Positions 34,350 to 42,753 of a stretch of DNA of 64,000 nucleotides are shown here, in pieces. The stretch lies in assembly GCA_021790935.1 (NCBI GenBank), contig JAJYFL010000005.1:62001-126000 (forward strand). The letters are read 5' to 3'. Position numbers and translations under genes: made by a program. The notes under the pieces are model-generated. The model was not told where the DNA came from and did not search any database. It saw only the letters and a list, made by a program, of their open reading frames with translations. This DNA comes from a bacterium (GTDB taxonomy: Bacteria > Vulcanimicrobiota > Vulcanimicrobiia > Vulcanimicrobiales > Vulcanimicrobiaceae). Numbering within the stretch: the first letter of the stretch is position 1; each line of letters starts with the position of its first letter.

Positions 34350-35808
34350 TGAATCTCTCCGCATCGGGAAAGAGCGGCGACGGCGCGCGCTGCATGCGGC
34401 GCACGATGTCGGCGCGCTCGTGCGCGGGGTAGAGATCGAGCACCGCCGCGGCGGTCGCGGCCGGCAACGCGCTGATGACGGCGGCTGCGGCGTGCGGCGG
34501 TTCGCCCTGCAGGCAGGCGCGCACGCGGGCCGGTGGGACGCCGGCAGCGGCCACGGTCGCGCGAGCGATCCCGGCGCGCTCCACCAGCGCCCGCACGAGC
34601 GCGTTCGCGGGAGCGCTCGCGAATCGCATTGCGATCAACGCGGCCAGCGCCAGCACGAGCGTCGGCAAGAGCGGCACGATCGCACCGTAGGCGAGCCACC
34701 ACCCGTCCTTGCGCGGAAGCGGCACGCGCGCGAAATCGATCGCTTCCACCGCGATCGTATCGCCGCGCCGCGGGTCGATGCCGGCGGCGGCCGCCGCCAG
34801 CGCGCGCACCGTGGAGAGGTTCGCGCGCCGGGCCGCGTCGACGAAGATCGCGACCGAGATGCGCGCGACCCGGCCGGGCTGCACGGTCGTCGTAACGTCG
34901 CGCGTCTCGCTGCCGCGATCGACGTGCCGGATCGTATGCTCGTACTGCTTGCCGTCGCCGGCATACGATTCCGCGTCGTTCGTGAGGGCGATCGGAGCGC
35001 CCGTCAGCGGCACGCGCCGCACCTCGCGGCTGCTGCGCGCACGCTGGTCGCGTTCGACGCGCACGCGCACGATCGACGCGCCCGGACCGATCGCCGTATC
35101 GAGCGCGCTCTGAAGCTGCGCCTGCAGGCCGGCGGCGTCGTCGCCGTCATCGCCGGCGGTTCCGAGCGCGAGGCCGCGGTCGTCGAGAATGGTGACGCGG
35201 TTCGCGCCGAGCCCCGGAACGCTCGCCGCAACGAAGGCGCGGATCCCGGCGACCGCCGCGCGCGTCAGACGCGCGCCCGGCCGCAGGCGCAGCCGGACGC
35301 TGGCGCTCGGATCGTGCGGCCGTTCGTCGGCGAAGTAGCCCGGCTTCGCTGGAGCGACGATGACGCGCGCATCGTCGACGCCGTCGATGCCGCGCAGCCC
35401 GAGCTCGATGTCGCCGGCGAGACCGGCGCGCGTCTGCTCGTCGATCACCGCCTGCGGCGTCAGCGCGCTCACCTTCGCCAGCACGTCGCCGCTGCTCGCG
35501 ATGTGCACGTGCGGCACGCCGGCAAGCGACAGGCGCAGCAGCAGATCGCTGCGGCGCCCCGCGTCGACCAGCACGTTGTCGGCGGACGGCGTGAACGGCA
35601 CGTTCCAACTCGCGAGATGCTCCTGCACCTCGGCCAGCTGCTCGGGGTAGAGCGTGCCCGCGAAGAGCGCGCTGCGCGCGGAGTGGGTAAAGAACGCGAT
35701 GGCCGCGAGCGCGCAGAGAGCGACGGCGCCGCCGAGCGCCGCGGCGATGCGCGCGGAGGGCGGCAGCGCGCTCCAACGCGTGAGGAACGCGACGGCATTC
35801 ACGCTCAC
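34336..35808 (-). CDS. fliF: FliF MS-ring protein carrying a FliG-middle-like C-terminus
   Basis: This 490-residue protein has the FliF layout: a first transmembrane helix at about 23-42, ring-building domains (YPEQLAEVQEHLASWNVPF, VIDEQTRAGLAGDIE, PSASVRLRLRPGARLTRAAV) and a second helix near 370-395. Its last ~65 residues (RVRACLQGEPPHAAAAVISA, then AAAVLDLYPAHERADIVRRM) resemble the FliG middle domain, whose EHPQ motif and LSxLP-A-x-VL pattern they echo. There is no FliG gene beside it and no FliG C-terminal torque domain. The GTG start overlaps fliE. The FliF call is firm; the FliG-like part is judged by eye. Confidence 0.88.
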   Translation of the reverse strand: MSVNAVAFLTRWSALPPSARIAAALGGAVALCALAAIAFFTHSARSALFAGTLYPEQLAEVQEHLASWNVPFTPSADNVLVDAGRRSDLLLRLSLAGVPHVHIASSGDVLAKVSALTPQAVIDEQTRAGLAGDIELGLRGIDGVDDARVIVAPAKPGYFADERPHDPSASVRLRLRPGARLTRAAVAGIRAFVAASVPGLGANRVTILDDRGLALGTAGDDGDDAAGLQAQLQSALDTAIGPGASIVRVRVERDQRARSSREVRRVPLTGAPIALTNDAESYAGDGKQYEHTIRHVDRGSETRDVTTTVQPGRVARISVAIFVDAARRANLSTVRALAAAAAGIDPRRGDTIAVEAIDFARVPLPRKDGWWLAYGAIVPLLPTLVLALAALIAMRFASAPANALVRALVERAGIARATVAAAGVPPARVRACLQGEPPHAAAAVISALPAATAAAVLDLYPAHERADIVRRMQRAPSPLFPDAERFIGKA

Positions 35809-36074
35809 ACCTGCATGTTCAGTATCGATTGCAGCGCTTGGGCGGTACGCTGCGCCGCCGCCGTTGCGACCGCAAGGACGACGTCGGCGCGCGCGCGCTC
35901 GTAGACCGCCGTCTGCAGATCGCCGTGGCCGGCGGCAAACGCGTCTTCCGCATTCTCCGCGCGATCGAGCGCCGAGCCGGCACCGTCGAGCGCGCGAGCG
36001 AACGCGGAAGCGTCACCGGCGGAGCGTGCGCGCGTGGTGAGCGGCAGATCGGGAACGAGCGCTTCCGCTCTCAT
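35805..36074 (-). CDS. fliE: FliE basal-body protein
   Basis: This 89-residue protein has a C-terminal region typical of FliE (GDLQTAVYERARADVVLAVA, then AQRTAQALQSILNMQV), which links the MS ring to the rod. Its ATG overlaps the flgC stop by 4 nt (ATGA) and its stop overlaps fliF. Confidence 0.88.
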   Translation of the reverse strand: MRAEALVPDLPLTTRARSAGDASAFARALDGAGSALDRAENAEDAFAAGHGDLQTAVYERARADVVLAVATAAAQRTAQALQSILNMQV

Positions 36075-36403
36075 AGGCGCCCCATCTCGATCGTGCGTTC
36101 CGCCAGCTGCTTGCCGGCGTCGAAGACCGAGGCATTGGCCTCGTAGGCGCGCGAGGCGTTCATGACGGCGATCATCTCGGTGACGACGTCGACGTCGCTG
36201 CCGCGTTGCGCGTGCGTGCCCGCAAAGGCGACGCTCTGCGTCTCGCCCTGCCGCACGAGCCGAAACTGCGGGACGAGCCGTTCGTAGCTGCCTTTGGGGC
36301 CTGCTGCCTCGGCGGCGGCGACGTTGCGCGCGGCCACGTCGAGCGCGGCGCGTTGCGCCTCCATGCCGCCGGCCGCCGCCTGCAGCACGTCGAAGGCGCT
36401 CAT
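36071..36403 (-). CDS. flgC: FlgC proximal rod protein
   Basis: This 110-residue protein has the rod-protein N-terminus with the ARNVAAAEA variant of the ANNIAN motif and the C-terminal block SDVDVVTEMIAVMNASRAYEAN that is diagnostic for FlgC. It is shorter than the usual ~135-150 residues. The ATG overlaps the flgB stop. Confidence 0.9.
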   Translation of the reverse strand: MSAFDVLQAAAGGMEAQRAALDVAARNVAAAEAAGPKGSYERLVPQFRLVRQGETQSVAFAGTHAQRGSDVDVVTEMIAVMNASRAYEANASVFDAGKQLAERTIEMGRL

Positions 36404-36615
36404 CGCGTCACCGCCTTGAGCTCCGCGAGCCGCGCGTGCACCGCCCCGAGCAAAGCTTCGGTGAAGAGGGCGCGCTGCGCGACCAGCGCCATCGTCGCAT
36501 CGGTCGCGTGGGTTGGGTCGAGCGCCTGCTCGCGGGCGGTCTCCGATGCGGCCGCATCGAGAGCGGTGCGCGCGGCGCCCAGCGCACCGCGCAGAGTTGC
36601 TGCTACGTCAAACAT
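36400..36615 (-). CDS. flgB: Very short FlgB-like rod protein
   Basis: This 71-residue protein is the first gene of the cluster. Its second half (THATDATMALVAQRALFTEALLGAVH) resembles the C-terminal helix of FlgB (DREMAALAENQLQYQAL pattern), but the N-terminal half is much reduced; FlgB is normally about 130 residues. Position before flgC supports the call. A truncated or degenerate FlgB is inferred. Confidence 0.6.
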   Translation of the reverse strand: MFDVAATLRGALGAARTALDAAASETAREQALDPTHATDATMALVAQRALFTEALLGAVHARLAELKAVTR

Positions 36616-36660
36616 GCCTCCACGGTACGCGCATCGTCTTGCCGAAGTGCGGCGCGCGCG

Positions 36661-37710
36661 TTACCGGGATGTGACGGGAAGGCCGCGGCGGTCGAGCGGA
36701 ATGCCGACGAACAGCCGCGTGACCTCGTCGTAGTTGGCGATGCCCGAGGCGACGTGATTGCTCTGCAGGTAGCGGTTGTAGACGTGCCACGAGAAGCGCG
36801 AGAGCGAGAGATTGATGCGCCGCGCGTTGCGCGCTCGCAACGCCGCAAAATCCCGCCATACGAGCGGCACGAACGTGGATTTCGCGTACTTCTTCTCGGG
36901 TGGAAGGTAGAGAAAGAGTTCGAGCCAGCCGGAGTATCGCGCGACCGCGCCGGGATCGCGCAGGCAGGTTACGGCGGCGATGTAGTTGGCTTCGTCCTCG
37001 CGGTTGAAGCCCGCCGCGTGGCTCCATTCGTGCGCGAGCGAAAACGGCCGCTCGAACCACAACAGATCCGATGCCAGCTGGGATTCGAGCGTGAATGGGT
37101 TGATGAAGCCGCTGGTGCCGGTCGCGTTCATGAACGGATCGGCCAGCGTCGGTTTCGGCCGCCCGACCGCCGGCGTCCACGCATCGCCCAGCCGCCGCAC
37201 CACCGGCAGCCACGCCGCGCGCAGCCTGGTGCGATCGAGGTGCGGATCGCTCTCGTGCCGGGCATGCGCGAGCGGCGCGAGCCGGTTCATCTCGGCGATC
37301 GCGCGCGCGCGCAACGCGCCGATCGCCGCGGGCGTGACGCGGCTCGCGCTATACGCGGTGCGGTCCTGCAACGGCGGGCGGTCGTAGCCCCAGCCCCAGC
37401 CGGCGTAGAACCATGCGGCGTAAAGCCCGGCGACCGCCGCGAGGTCCAGCGCCAGCCGCGCGATGGGCCGCCACGAACGCGCGCGGCGCGCCTGCCGGAT
37501 CTGCGCGATACTCCGCCAGACGATCGCCAGAAGACCCGCGAGCACGACGAAATCGCCGAGCGAGAAAGGCACCTCGCGCGTGATTGCGTGGAGCGCGCGT
37601 TCCCAATGCGGATAGTATCCGTTGCTGAACGAGCGTTCCACCCAGCCCGCGCTCGGGCGCCACACGGCGGCCGCAATCCCGCCGGCGATAGCCGCCGCCT
37701 CGAGCAGCAA
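36661..37710 (-). CDS. DUF3810-type membrane protein with a zinc-peptidase-like motif
   Basis: This protein of about 349 residues has hydrophobic helices in its first third (for example FVVLAGLLAIVWRSI and LDLAAVAGLYAAWFYAGWGW) and a soluble part with LAHEWSHAAGFNREDEANY, an HExxH motif followed by Glu residues as in zinc metallopeptidases. DUF3810 proteins have this layout; their role is unknown. No ATG or GTG exists near the 5-prime end. A TTG at 37710 is taken here, but the frame is open upstream into rpsI and the true start is uncertain. Confidence 0.75.
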   Translation of the reverse strand: MLLEAAAIAGGIAAAVWRPSAGWVERSFSNGYYPHWERALHAITREVPFSLGDFVVLAGLLAIVWRSIAQIRQARRARSWRPIARLALDLAAVAGLYAAWFYAGWGWGYDRPPLQDRTAYSASRVTPAAIGALRARAIAEMNRLAPLAHARHESDPHLDRTRLRAAWLPVVRRLGDAWTPAVGRPKPTLADPFMNATGTSGFINPFTLESQLASDLLWFERPFSLAHEWSHAAGFNREDEANYIAAVTCLRDPGAVARYSGWLELFLYLPPEKKYAKSTFVPLVWRDFAALRARNARRINLSLSRFSWHVYNRYLQSNHVASGIANYDEVTRLFVGIPLDRRGLPVTSR

Positions 37711-37727
37711 TGTCAGCCAAAACGCAA

Positions 37728-37748
37728 AGGAGCCGCGCGGCGGCCCCT
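37728..37748 (-). terminator. Terminator of the rplM-rpsI unit
   Basis: On the minus strand AGGGGCCGC-CGC-GCGGCTCCT forms a 9-bp stem with one G-T pair and a 3-nt loop, starting 10 bp after the rpsI stop and followed by a T-rich stretch (TTTGCGTTTT). This is a good rho-independent terminator. It overlaps the region where the DUF3810 gene begins. Confidence 0.7.
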
Positions 37749-37757
37749 TCAGACTGG

Positions 37758-38147
37758 TTAACGTTTGCTGAACTGGAAGCGTTTGCGGGCGCGTTTGCGG
37801 CCGTACTTCTTGGACTCTTTTTCGCGCGGGTCGCGCGTGAGCAAGCCGTGGCGGCGCAGCACCTCGCGCAGTGATTCGTCCATTAGCACGAGAGCGCGCG
37901 CGATGCCGTGGCGTACCGCACCGGCTTGGCCGGCGATTCCGCCGCCTTCGGTCTTCACGTCGATGTTGAAGCGCCCGGTGCTCCCGGTCGCTTCGAGCGG
38001 CTGCCGCACGATCTGCTGCAGCGTCTGGCGCGGGAAGTACTCGTCGATCGGCCGTTTGTTGATGGTGATCGCGCCTTCGCCGAGCGAGACGTTGACCCGC
38101 GCGATCGAGCGCTTGCGGCGGCCGGTGCCTTGAAAAATATCGGACAC
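37758..38147 (-). CDS. rpsI: Small ribosomal subunit protein uS9
   Basis: This 129-residue protein of the 30S head has the family start [14 protein letters not shown], the block [20 protein letters not shown] and the basic C-terminus [16 protein letters not shown] whose tail reaches the P-site tRNA. It follows rplM by 8 bp, the standard pair. Confidence 0.97.
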   Translation of the reverse strand: MSDIFQGTGRRKRSIARVNVSLGEGAITINKRPIDEYFPRQTLQQIVRQPLEATGSTGRFNIDVKTEGGGIAGQAGAVRHGIARALVLMDESLREVLRRHGLLTRDPREKESKKYGRKRARKRFQFSKR

Positions 38148-38155
38148 GTTCTCTC

Positions 38156-38581
38156 CTAGGCCAGGGGCTTCGGCTGCTGCGCGGCATGCGCGTGGGCCGG
38201 TCCCGAATAGACGTTCAGACGCGTCAACTGCACGTCCCGCATGCGATTGGTGGGAAGCATTCCGCGAACGGCGCGCTCGATGAGCCGCTCGGGATGCTTC
38301 TCCTTCACTTGCTTAGCCGTCTCGATCTTGAGACCGCCGGGGAAGCCGCTGTGACGGTAATAGACTTTTTGGTCCCACTTGTTGCCGCTCAGTTCGATCT
38401 TCTCCGCGTTGATCACGATCACGTGATCGCCGTCGTCGATGTGCGGCGTCCACGTCGGCTTGTGCTTGCCGGAGAGCGCGCGCGCGATGCGCACGGCCAG
38501 CGTGCCGAGGCGTTGCCCGGCAGCGTCGACGACGTACCAGTCGTGTTTGGTCTCCGCGGTCTTCTGTTGGTAGGTGCGCAT
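38156..38581 (-). CDS. rplM: Large ribosomal subunit protein uL13
   Basis: This 141-residue protein is L13 of the 50S subunit. It shows the start [19 protein letters not shown], the motifs [16 protein letters not shown] and the C-terminal [19 protein letters not shown]. It is first in the rplM-rpsI unit and is preceded by a good promoter. Confidence 0.97.
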   Translation of the reverse strand: MRTYQQKTAETKHDWYVVDAAGQRLGTLAVRIARALSGKHKPTWTPHIDDGDHVIVINAEKIELSGNKWDQKVYYRHSGFPGGLKIETAKQVKEKHPERLIERAVRGMLPTNRMRDVQLTRLNVYSGPAHAHAAQQPKPLA

Positions 38582-38613
38582 CTCTCTGGAATCCTTACTG
38601 TGGCAGCCGCATT

Positions 38614-38642
38614 AGTGTATCGGAAGGCTCGAGCGGAGTCAA
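38614..38642 (-). promoter_or_regulatory. Promoter of rplM-rpsI
   Basis: On the minus strand TTGACT (38642-38637) and TACACT (38619-38614) are separated by exactly 17 nt, a good housekeeping promoter. The transcript would start about 25-30 nt before the rplM ATG at 38581. Confidence 0.75.
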
Positions 38643-38663
38643 GGAAAACGGCCTCGATTATTC

Positions 38664-38693
38664 TTGACAAGTATTTGTGCAATCACATATACT
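38664..38693 (+). promoter_or_regulatory. Promoter and operator of the MarR-like gene
   Basis: TTGACA (38664-38669) and TATACT (38688-38693) are spaced by 18 nt. The ATG follows 7 nt after the -10, so the mRNA should be leaderless. Within the promoter, TATTTGTG (38672-38679) and CACATATA (38684-38691) form an 8-bp inverted repeat with one mismatch, a likely autoregulatory operator covering the spacer and -10. Confidence 0.75.
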
Positions 38694-38700
38694 CACACCG

Positions 38701-39138
38701 ATGCTCACGGAATCGATCGCCCTGGCCGTCGGGCTCTCGCGGGCCGATGCGTGGCTGCGTCGCGAGATCGATGCGGGGTTGCGCGCGCTTCACGGGATCG
38801 GCTACACCGATCTCCTGATCTTGCTCGAACTGGGCTCCGTGCGGGGCGGCCGGCTGCGTTCTACCGATCTGGCCCAGCGCCTCCTCCTCACGCCTTCCGG
38901 CGTCACGCGGGCGGTCCTCCCGCTGGAACGGGCCGGCCTGGTCGAGCGCGTCGCGCACGAACGCGACGGCCGCGCGAGCTACATCGGGCTCTCCAAGAGC
39001 GGGAGAGTGCTCCTCGCGCAGGCCGTTCCCACAGCCGATCGCCTGGTGCGCCAGACGTTCGGCGCCGCGCTCTCGCCAAGCGCGCTCATCGCGCTGCTCG
39101 GTTTCTTCGAACGCCTCGGGTACGCCGTCCGGCCATAA
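38701..39138 (+). CDS. MarR-like winged-helix regulator
   Basis: This 145-residue protein has a winged-helix DNA-binding region (RSTDLAQRLLLTPSGVTRAV with PLERAGLVERVAHERDGRAS as wing), flanked by helices for dimerisation, as in MarR. The ATG at 38701 is chosen over the GTG at 38677 because a strong promoter ends 7 nt before it. It is divergent from rplM and ends just before the convergent truA. It probably represses itself; the ligand is unknown. Confidence 0.82.
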   Translation: MLTESIALAVGLSRADAWLRREIDAGLRALHGIGYTDLLILLELGSVRGGRLRSTDLAQRLLLTPSGVTRAVLPLERAGLVERVAHERDGRASYIGLSKSGRVLLAQAVPTADRLVRQTFGAALSPSALIALLGFFERLGYAVRP

Positions 39139-39146
39139 ACGCGCGT

Positions 39147-39923
39147 CTATGCGAAGAGCGGCGGCTCCCGAAACGAATCGAAGCCGTCGTCGTAGCGCAC
39201 GCCGGCGAGGTAGAGCCCCTGCGGCGGTGCGGTAAGCCCGGCGGCCCCGCGCATCTGCGCGCTCAGAACGGCGGGGAGCGCCTCGGGATCGCGCCGCCCG
39301 ACCCCGCACTCCACCAGCGTCCCGACGATCGTTCGCACCATCCGGTGCAAGAAGCCATCGGCGCAGACGGAGACTCGTACCAGATCGCCGCGCCGCTCGA
39401 TGGTCACCGCTTTGACGCAGCGCCGCGTCGGGCCGCTCTGCGGAAGCGATCCGCAGAACGAACGAAAATCGTGCTCGCCGATCAGGTGGCGCGCGCCGGC
39501 TTCGAACCGATCGACGTCCAGCGGCGTCCAAACGTGGTAGGCGTACCGCGCCAGCAGCGCCGACGGCCCCGGACGATTGAGAATCGCATAGACGTACGTG
39601 CGTTCGACCGCGGAGAAGCGCGCCGAGAAGCGCTCGGGCGCCTGCTCCGCCGCGCGCACGCGCAGATCGCCGGGCAGTTCGTGATTGAGCGCGAGCGCGA
39701 GCCGCTCGAACGGGAAGGCGCGCACCGTTCTAAACGAGACGACTTGGCCGGTTGCGTGAACGCCGGCATCGGTGCGTCCCGCCGCCGAGATCTTGATGGG
39801 CTCGGCGAGGAGCGCGCTCAGCGCGCGCTCCAACTCGCCCGCCACGGTACGGACTGCAGGCTGATACTGCAGCCCGCAGAAGGCCGTGCCGTCGTACTCG
39901 ACGACGGCGCGAACGACGCTCAG
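39147..39923 (-). CDS. truA: tRNA pseudouridine synthase A
   Basis: This protein of about 258 residues makes pseudouridine at positions 38-40 of tRNAs. The catalytic Asp is in ISAAGRTDAGVHATGQV; VEYDGTAFCGLQYQP, FSARFSAVERTYVYAI and DGFLHRMVRTIVGTLV are family motifs. No ATG, GTG or TTG is available near the conserved start. A CTG at 39923 overlaps the preceding stop as CTGA, in the same way that many genes here overlap as ATGA or GTGA, and is proposed as the start. Confidence 0.92.
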   Translation of the reverse strand: MSVVRAVVEYDGTAFCGLQYQPAVRTVAGELERALSALLAEPIKISAAGRTDAGVHATGQVVSFRTVRAFPFERLALALNHELPGDLRVRAAEQAPERFSARFSAVERTYVYAILNRPGPSALLARYAYHVWTPLDVDRFEAGARHLIGEHDFRSFCGSLPQSGPTRRCVKAVTIERRGDLVRVSVCADGFLHRMVRTIVGTLVECGVGRRDPEALPAVLSAQMRGAAGLTAPPQGLYLAGVRYDDGFDSFREPPLFA

Positions 39924-40354
39924 GCCTGCACTCGCTGCGGAACCGGGCGCTTCTCGTCCAGATCCAGCAGGTCGGGCCAGCTCGTCACGTCCGTCCGGCC
40001 CGGTGCGATCTTTTCGCGCAGATGGACGAAGTGCTCCCACGATTCTCCCGACGGTTTCGCCGTAAGCCAGTCGTGGTTCCACTTCTCGATCTCCGCCGGC
40101 GACTTCTTGCCGACGACCGGACGCAGCTGCGTTTCGATATCGGCATCGCTCTTGGCATTCTTCACGACCTCGAGGAGCCATTCGCCCTCGATGCCGAGGT
40201 AGGCAAAGAGCGCTTTGTCCATCGGGCAATCGTAGTTGTACTCGCCGAGATGGCCTGCGAGTTTAGCCTTTGCTTTGTCGATCGTGCGCGGCAGCTGCAC
40301 GAGCCCCAGCATCTTCTCGTGCACGCTGCGCGGATAGGTCTTGGTCAGATCCAC
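39920..40354 (-). CDS. DUF5069 family protein
   Basis: This 144-residue soluble protein has the DUF5069 pattern: the start LTKTYPRSVHEKMLGLVQLP, then RTIDKAKAKLAGHLGEYNYDC and ALFAYLGIEGEWLLEVVKN. Its function is unknown. Its stop overlaps the proposed CTG start of truA, so the two are coupled. Confidence 0.85.
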   Translation of the reverse strand: MDLTKTYPRSVHEKMLGLVQLPRTIDKAKAKLAGHLGEYNYDCPMDKALFAYLGIEGEWLLEVVKNAKSDADIETQLRPVVGKKSPAEIEKWNHDWLTAKPSGESWEHFVHLREKIAPGRTDVTSWPDLLDLDEKRPVPQRVQA

Positions 40355-40453
40355 TGTGTGTAACTCCCTTAACGATTGAGTCGGAATGACGTACCCGGAC
40401 CGCGAGGCCCGGTAACGGACCTAACCCACGAAAAGTAAGTCGGGTTTCAGCGT

Positions 40454-41947
40454 TCAGCCGTGCTGGCGCTGCAGCGGGAAGAGGATCACGTCGCGGATGC
40501 TCGGGTTGTTCGTCAGCAGCATCACCAGCCGGTCGACCCCGATCCCGATGCCGGCCGTCGGCGGCATGCCGTACTCCAGCGCTCGGACGAAATCCCAATC
40601 CGGCTCGGGGATATCCTCGTTGCCGCCGGCGCGCTCGCGCACTTGGGCTTCGAAGCGCGCGCGCTGATCGTCGGGATCGTTCAGCTCGGTAAACGCGTTC
40701 GACACCTCGAAGTTCGCGCAGAAGAGCTCGTAACGGTCGACGAGCTCGGGGTCGTCCTTCTTGCGTTTGGCGAGCGGCGAGATGGCGACGGGGTAATCCG
40801 TCACGAAGGTCGGTTCCACGAGATGCGGCTCGAGCACGTGTTCGAAGATCTTGTCGAGCGCGTGGCCGTGCGCCGGCGAAGGCGGCAGGCCGAGCTCCTC
40901 GAGGATCGCGGCGGCGCCGGCCGGCGAGAGCAGGCGCTCGCGTTCGAAGCCGCCGTAGCGCGCGATGCCCTCGAGGTACCCGATGCGCGCGAACGGCCGT
41001 TCGAACGAGATCGTGCGCTCGCCGTGCCGCAGCGTATTCAGCCCGCCGGTAACGCCGGCGACCAGATGCGCGACGAGCGCTTCGTTGAACTCCATCATGT
41101 CGTGCACGTCCCAGTAGGCCGCGTAGAGTTCGAGCATCGTGAACTCCGGATTGTGGGTCGTGTCGATACCTTCGTTGCGAAAGATGCGCCCGATCTCGTA
41201 GACGCGCTCGAGGCCCCCGACGATCAACCGCTTGAGGTTCAGTTCGGTCGCGATGCGCAGCTGCATCGATTGGTCGAGCGCGTTGACGTGCGTGAGAAAC
41301 GGCCGCGCCGCGGCGCCGCCGGCGACGTGCAGCAACGTCGGGGTTTCGACTTCGAAAAAGCCGCGCGCGTCGATGAAACGCCGCATCTCCGCAACGATGG
41401 TGCTGCGCGCGGCGAAGGCGTCGCGCACTTCGGGGTTCACGATGAGATCGAGGTAACGCTGGCGATAGCGCTTCTCCACGTCGGTCAGGCCGTGCCACTT
41501 GTCGGGCAGCGGCGCGAGCGCCTTCGCGAGCACCGCGAAATCCAAGACGTGCAGCGTCAACTCGCCCATCTTGGAGCGGAACATGTAACCGCGCACGCCG
41601 ACCAGATCGCCGATGTCGAGATCGATCCAATCCTCGTAGCGCTCCGGCCCGATATCGTCTTTGCGGACGTAGATCTGCAGCCGGTCCGTGCGGTCGCGCA
41701 GATCGGCGAAGAGCGTCTTGCCCATGCGCCGCTTCGACATGATCCGCCCGGCGATCGACCGCTGCTCGCCCTCGGCCTTCCGTTCGGGCTCGAGCGCCGC
41801 GTACGCGGCGCGCAGTTCCGCGGCGCTGGCATCCACGTCGTACCGCGTTTGAGCGAAGGGGTCGTTCCCGCGCGAGCGCAGAGCGGCAAGATTCGCACGC
41901 CGGGCCGCGACCAGCGCGGCCTCCGCCGCGCCCAAATCCTCGTTCAT
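40454..41947 (-). CDS. lysS: Lysyl-tRNA synthetase, class II
   Basis: This 497-residue enzyme charges tRNA-Lys. The N-terminal OB-fold binds the anticodon (AGRIMSKRRMGKTLFADLRD), and the class II motifs follow: motif 2 in EIGRIFRNEGIDTTHNPEFT and motif 3 in GIGIGVDRLVMLLTNNPSIR. The N-terminal start MNEDLGAAEAAL at 41947 gives the usual length. It lies downstream of greA on the same strand, separated by a dispersed repeat. Confidence 0.97.
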   Translation of the reverse strand: MNEDLGAAEAALVAARRANLAALRSRGNDPFAQTRYDVDASAAELRAAYAALEPERKAEGEQRSIAGRIMSKRRMGKTLFADLRDRTDRLQIYVRKDDIGPERYEDWIDLDIGDLVGVRGYMFRSKMGELTLHVLDFAVLAKALAPLPDKWHGLTDVEKRYRQRYLDLIVNPEVRDAFAARSTIVAEMRRFIDARGFFEVETPTLLHVAGGAAARPFLTHVNALDQSMQLRIATELNLKRLIVGGLERVYEIGRIFRNEGIDTTHNPEFTMLELYAAYWDVHDMMEFNEALVAHLVAGVTGGLNTLRHGERTISFERPFARIGYLEGIARYGGFERERLLSPAGAAAILEELGLPPSPAHGHALDKIFEHVLEPHLVEPTFVTDYPVAISPLAKRKKDDPELVDRYELFCANFEVSNAFTELNDPDDQRARFEAQVRERAGGNEDIPEPDWDFVRALEYGMPPTAGIGIGVDRLVMLLTNNPSIRDVILFPLQRQHG

Positions 41948-41978
41948 CGAAGCCGTTCCCTCATCGAAGCCCCCTCCC

Positions 41979-42002
41979 TGTCATCCTGAGCCTGTCGAAG
42001 GA
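41979..42002. repeat. Dispersed repeat copy between greA and lysS
   Basis: CATCCTGAGCCTGTCGAAGG matches the repeat family found at 20752-20848 and 56514-56700. It is followed by degenerate short iterations of GTCGAAGGAC up to about 42030. Confidence 0.7.
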
Positions 42003-42044
42003 CCGTCGAAGGACGAAGGACCGCCGACGGACGCAGGACGGAAC

Positions 42045-42563
42045 TCAGCTGGCCTTCTTGGCAGCTTTCTTGGGAGCTGCGCCGGCGCCGCTCTTGATCT
42101 GCTCGACCTTGTATTTGACGAGGCCGCGCGGCGTGGCCACGTCGACGGTCTCGTTCTTCTTACGCCCGATGAGCGCGTGGCCGAGAGGAGACTCGTTGCT
42201 GATGCGGTGGTTCACCGGGTCCGCCTCCGCCGAGCCGACGATCGAAAACTCGCGCGAGGCGCCGCTCTTGATATCCTTCACCTTGACGCTGCAGCCAAGA
42301 TGCACCTCGCCCGCGGCGTACTCCAACTCGTCGATGAGCCGCGCGTTGCGAATCATCCCTTCGAGCTTGAGGATGCGACCCTCGATGAACGCCTGTTCCT
42401 GCTTCGCGTCCTCGTACTCCGCGTTTTCGCTGAGGTCCCCGAACTCTTTCGCCTGGCGAATGCGGTCGTTGACCTCCCGGCGGTGGACGCTCTTCAGATC
42501 GTCGAGCTCGTGCTCGAGCTTTGCCAGGCCCTCTCTGGTAAGGACGATCTCTTTTTCGTTCAA
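42045..42563 (-). CDS. greA: Transcription elongation factor GreA
   Basis: This 172-residue protein rescues backtracked RNA polymerase by stimulating RNA cleavage. The coiled-coil with acidic tip is clear (RIRQAKEFGDLSENAEYEDA), followed by the FKBP-like domain (YKVEQI near the end). A Lys/Ala-rich C-terminal extension (APKKAAKKAS) adds about 12 residues to the usual size. Confidence 0.97.
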   Translation of the reverse strand: MNEKEIVLTREGLAKLEHELDDLKSVHRREVNDRIRQAKEFGDLSENAEYEDAKQEQAFIEGRILKLEGMIRNARLIDELEYAAGEVHLGCSVKVKDIKSGASREFSIVGSAEADPVNHRISNESPLGHALIGRKKNETVDVATPRGLVKYKVEQIKSGAGAAPKKAAKKAS

Positions 42564-42753
42564 CTAAAGACCCTCTATAGACCCTCGAAATATGCAGAGA
42601 ACCTCAGGATGCCGCGGCACCGAGAGGAACCCGCGCCCGGTATGAAGGCGCCCGAAGTACGGGGCCAGCGCCGTTGGTTCCGTGCTGCCCGGGTGGGCGC
42701 CTGCCGCCGCCCCTCTCGGCAGCGCGACGAACGCGGCACCCGGGGCCGTTCGC

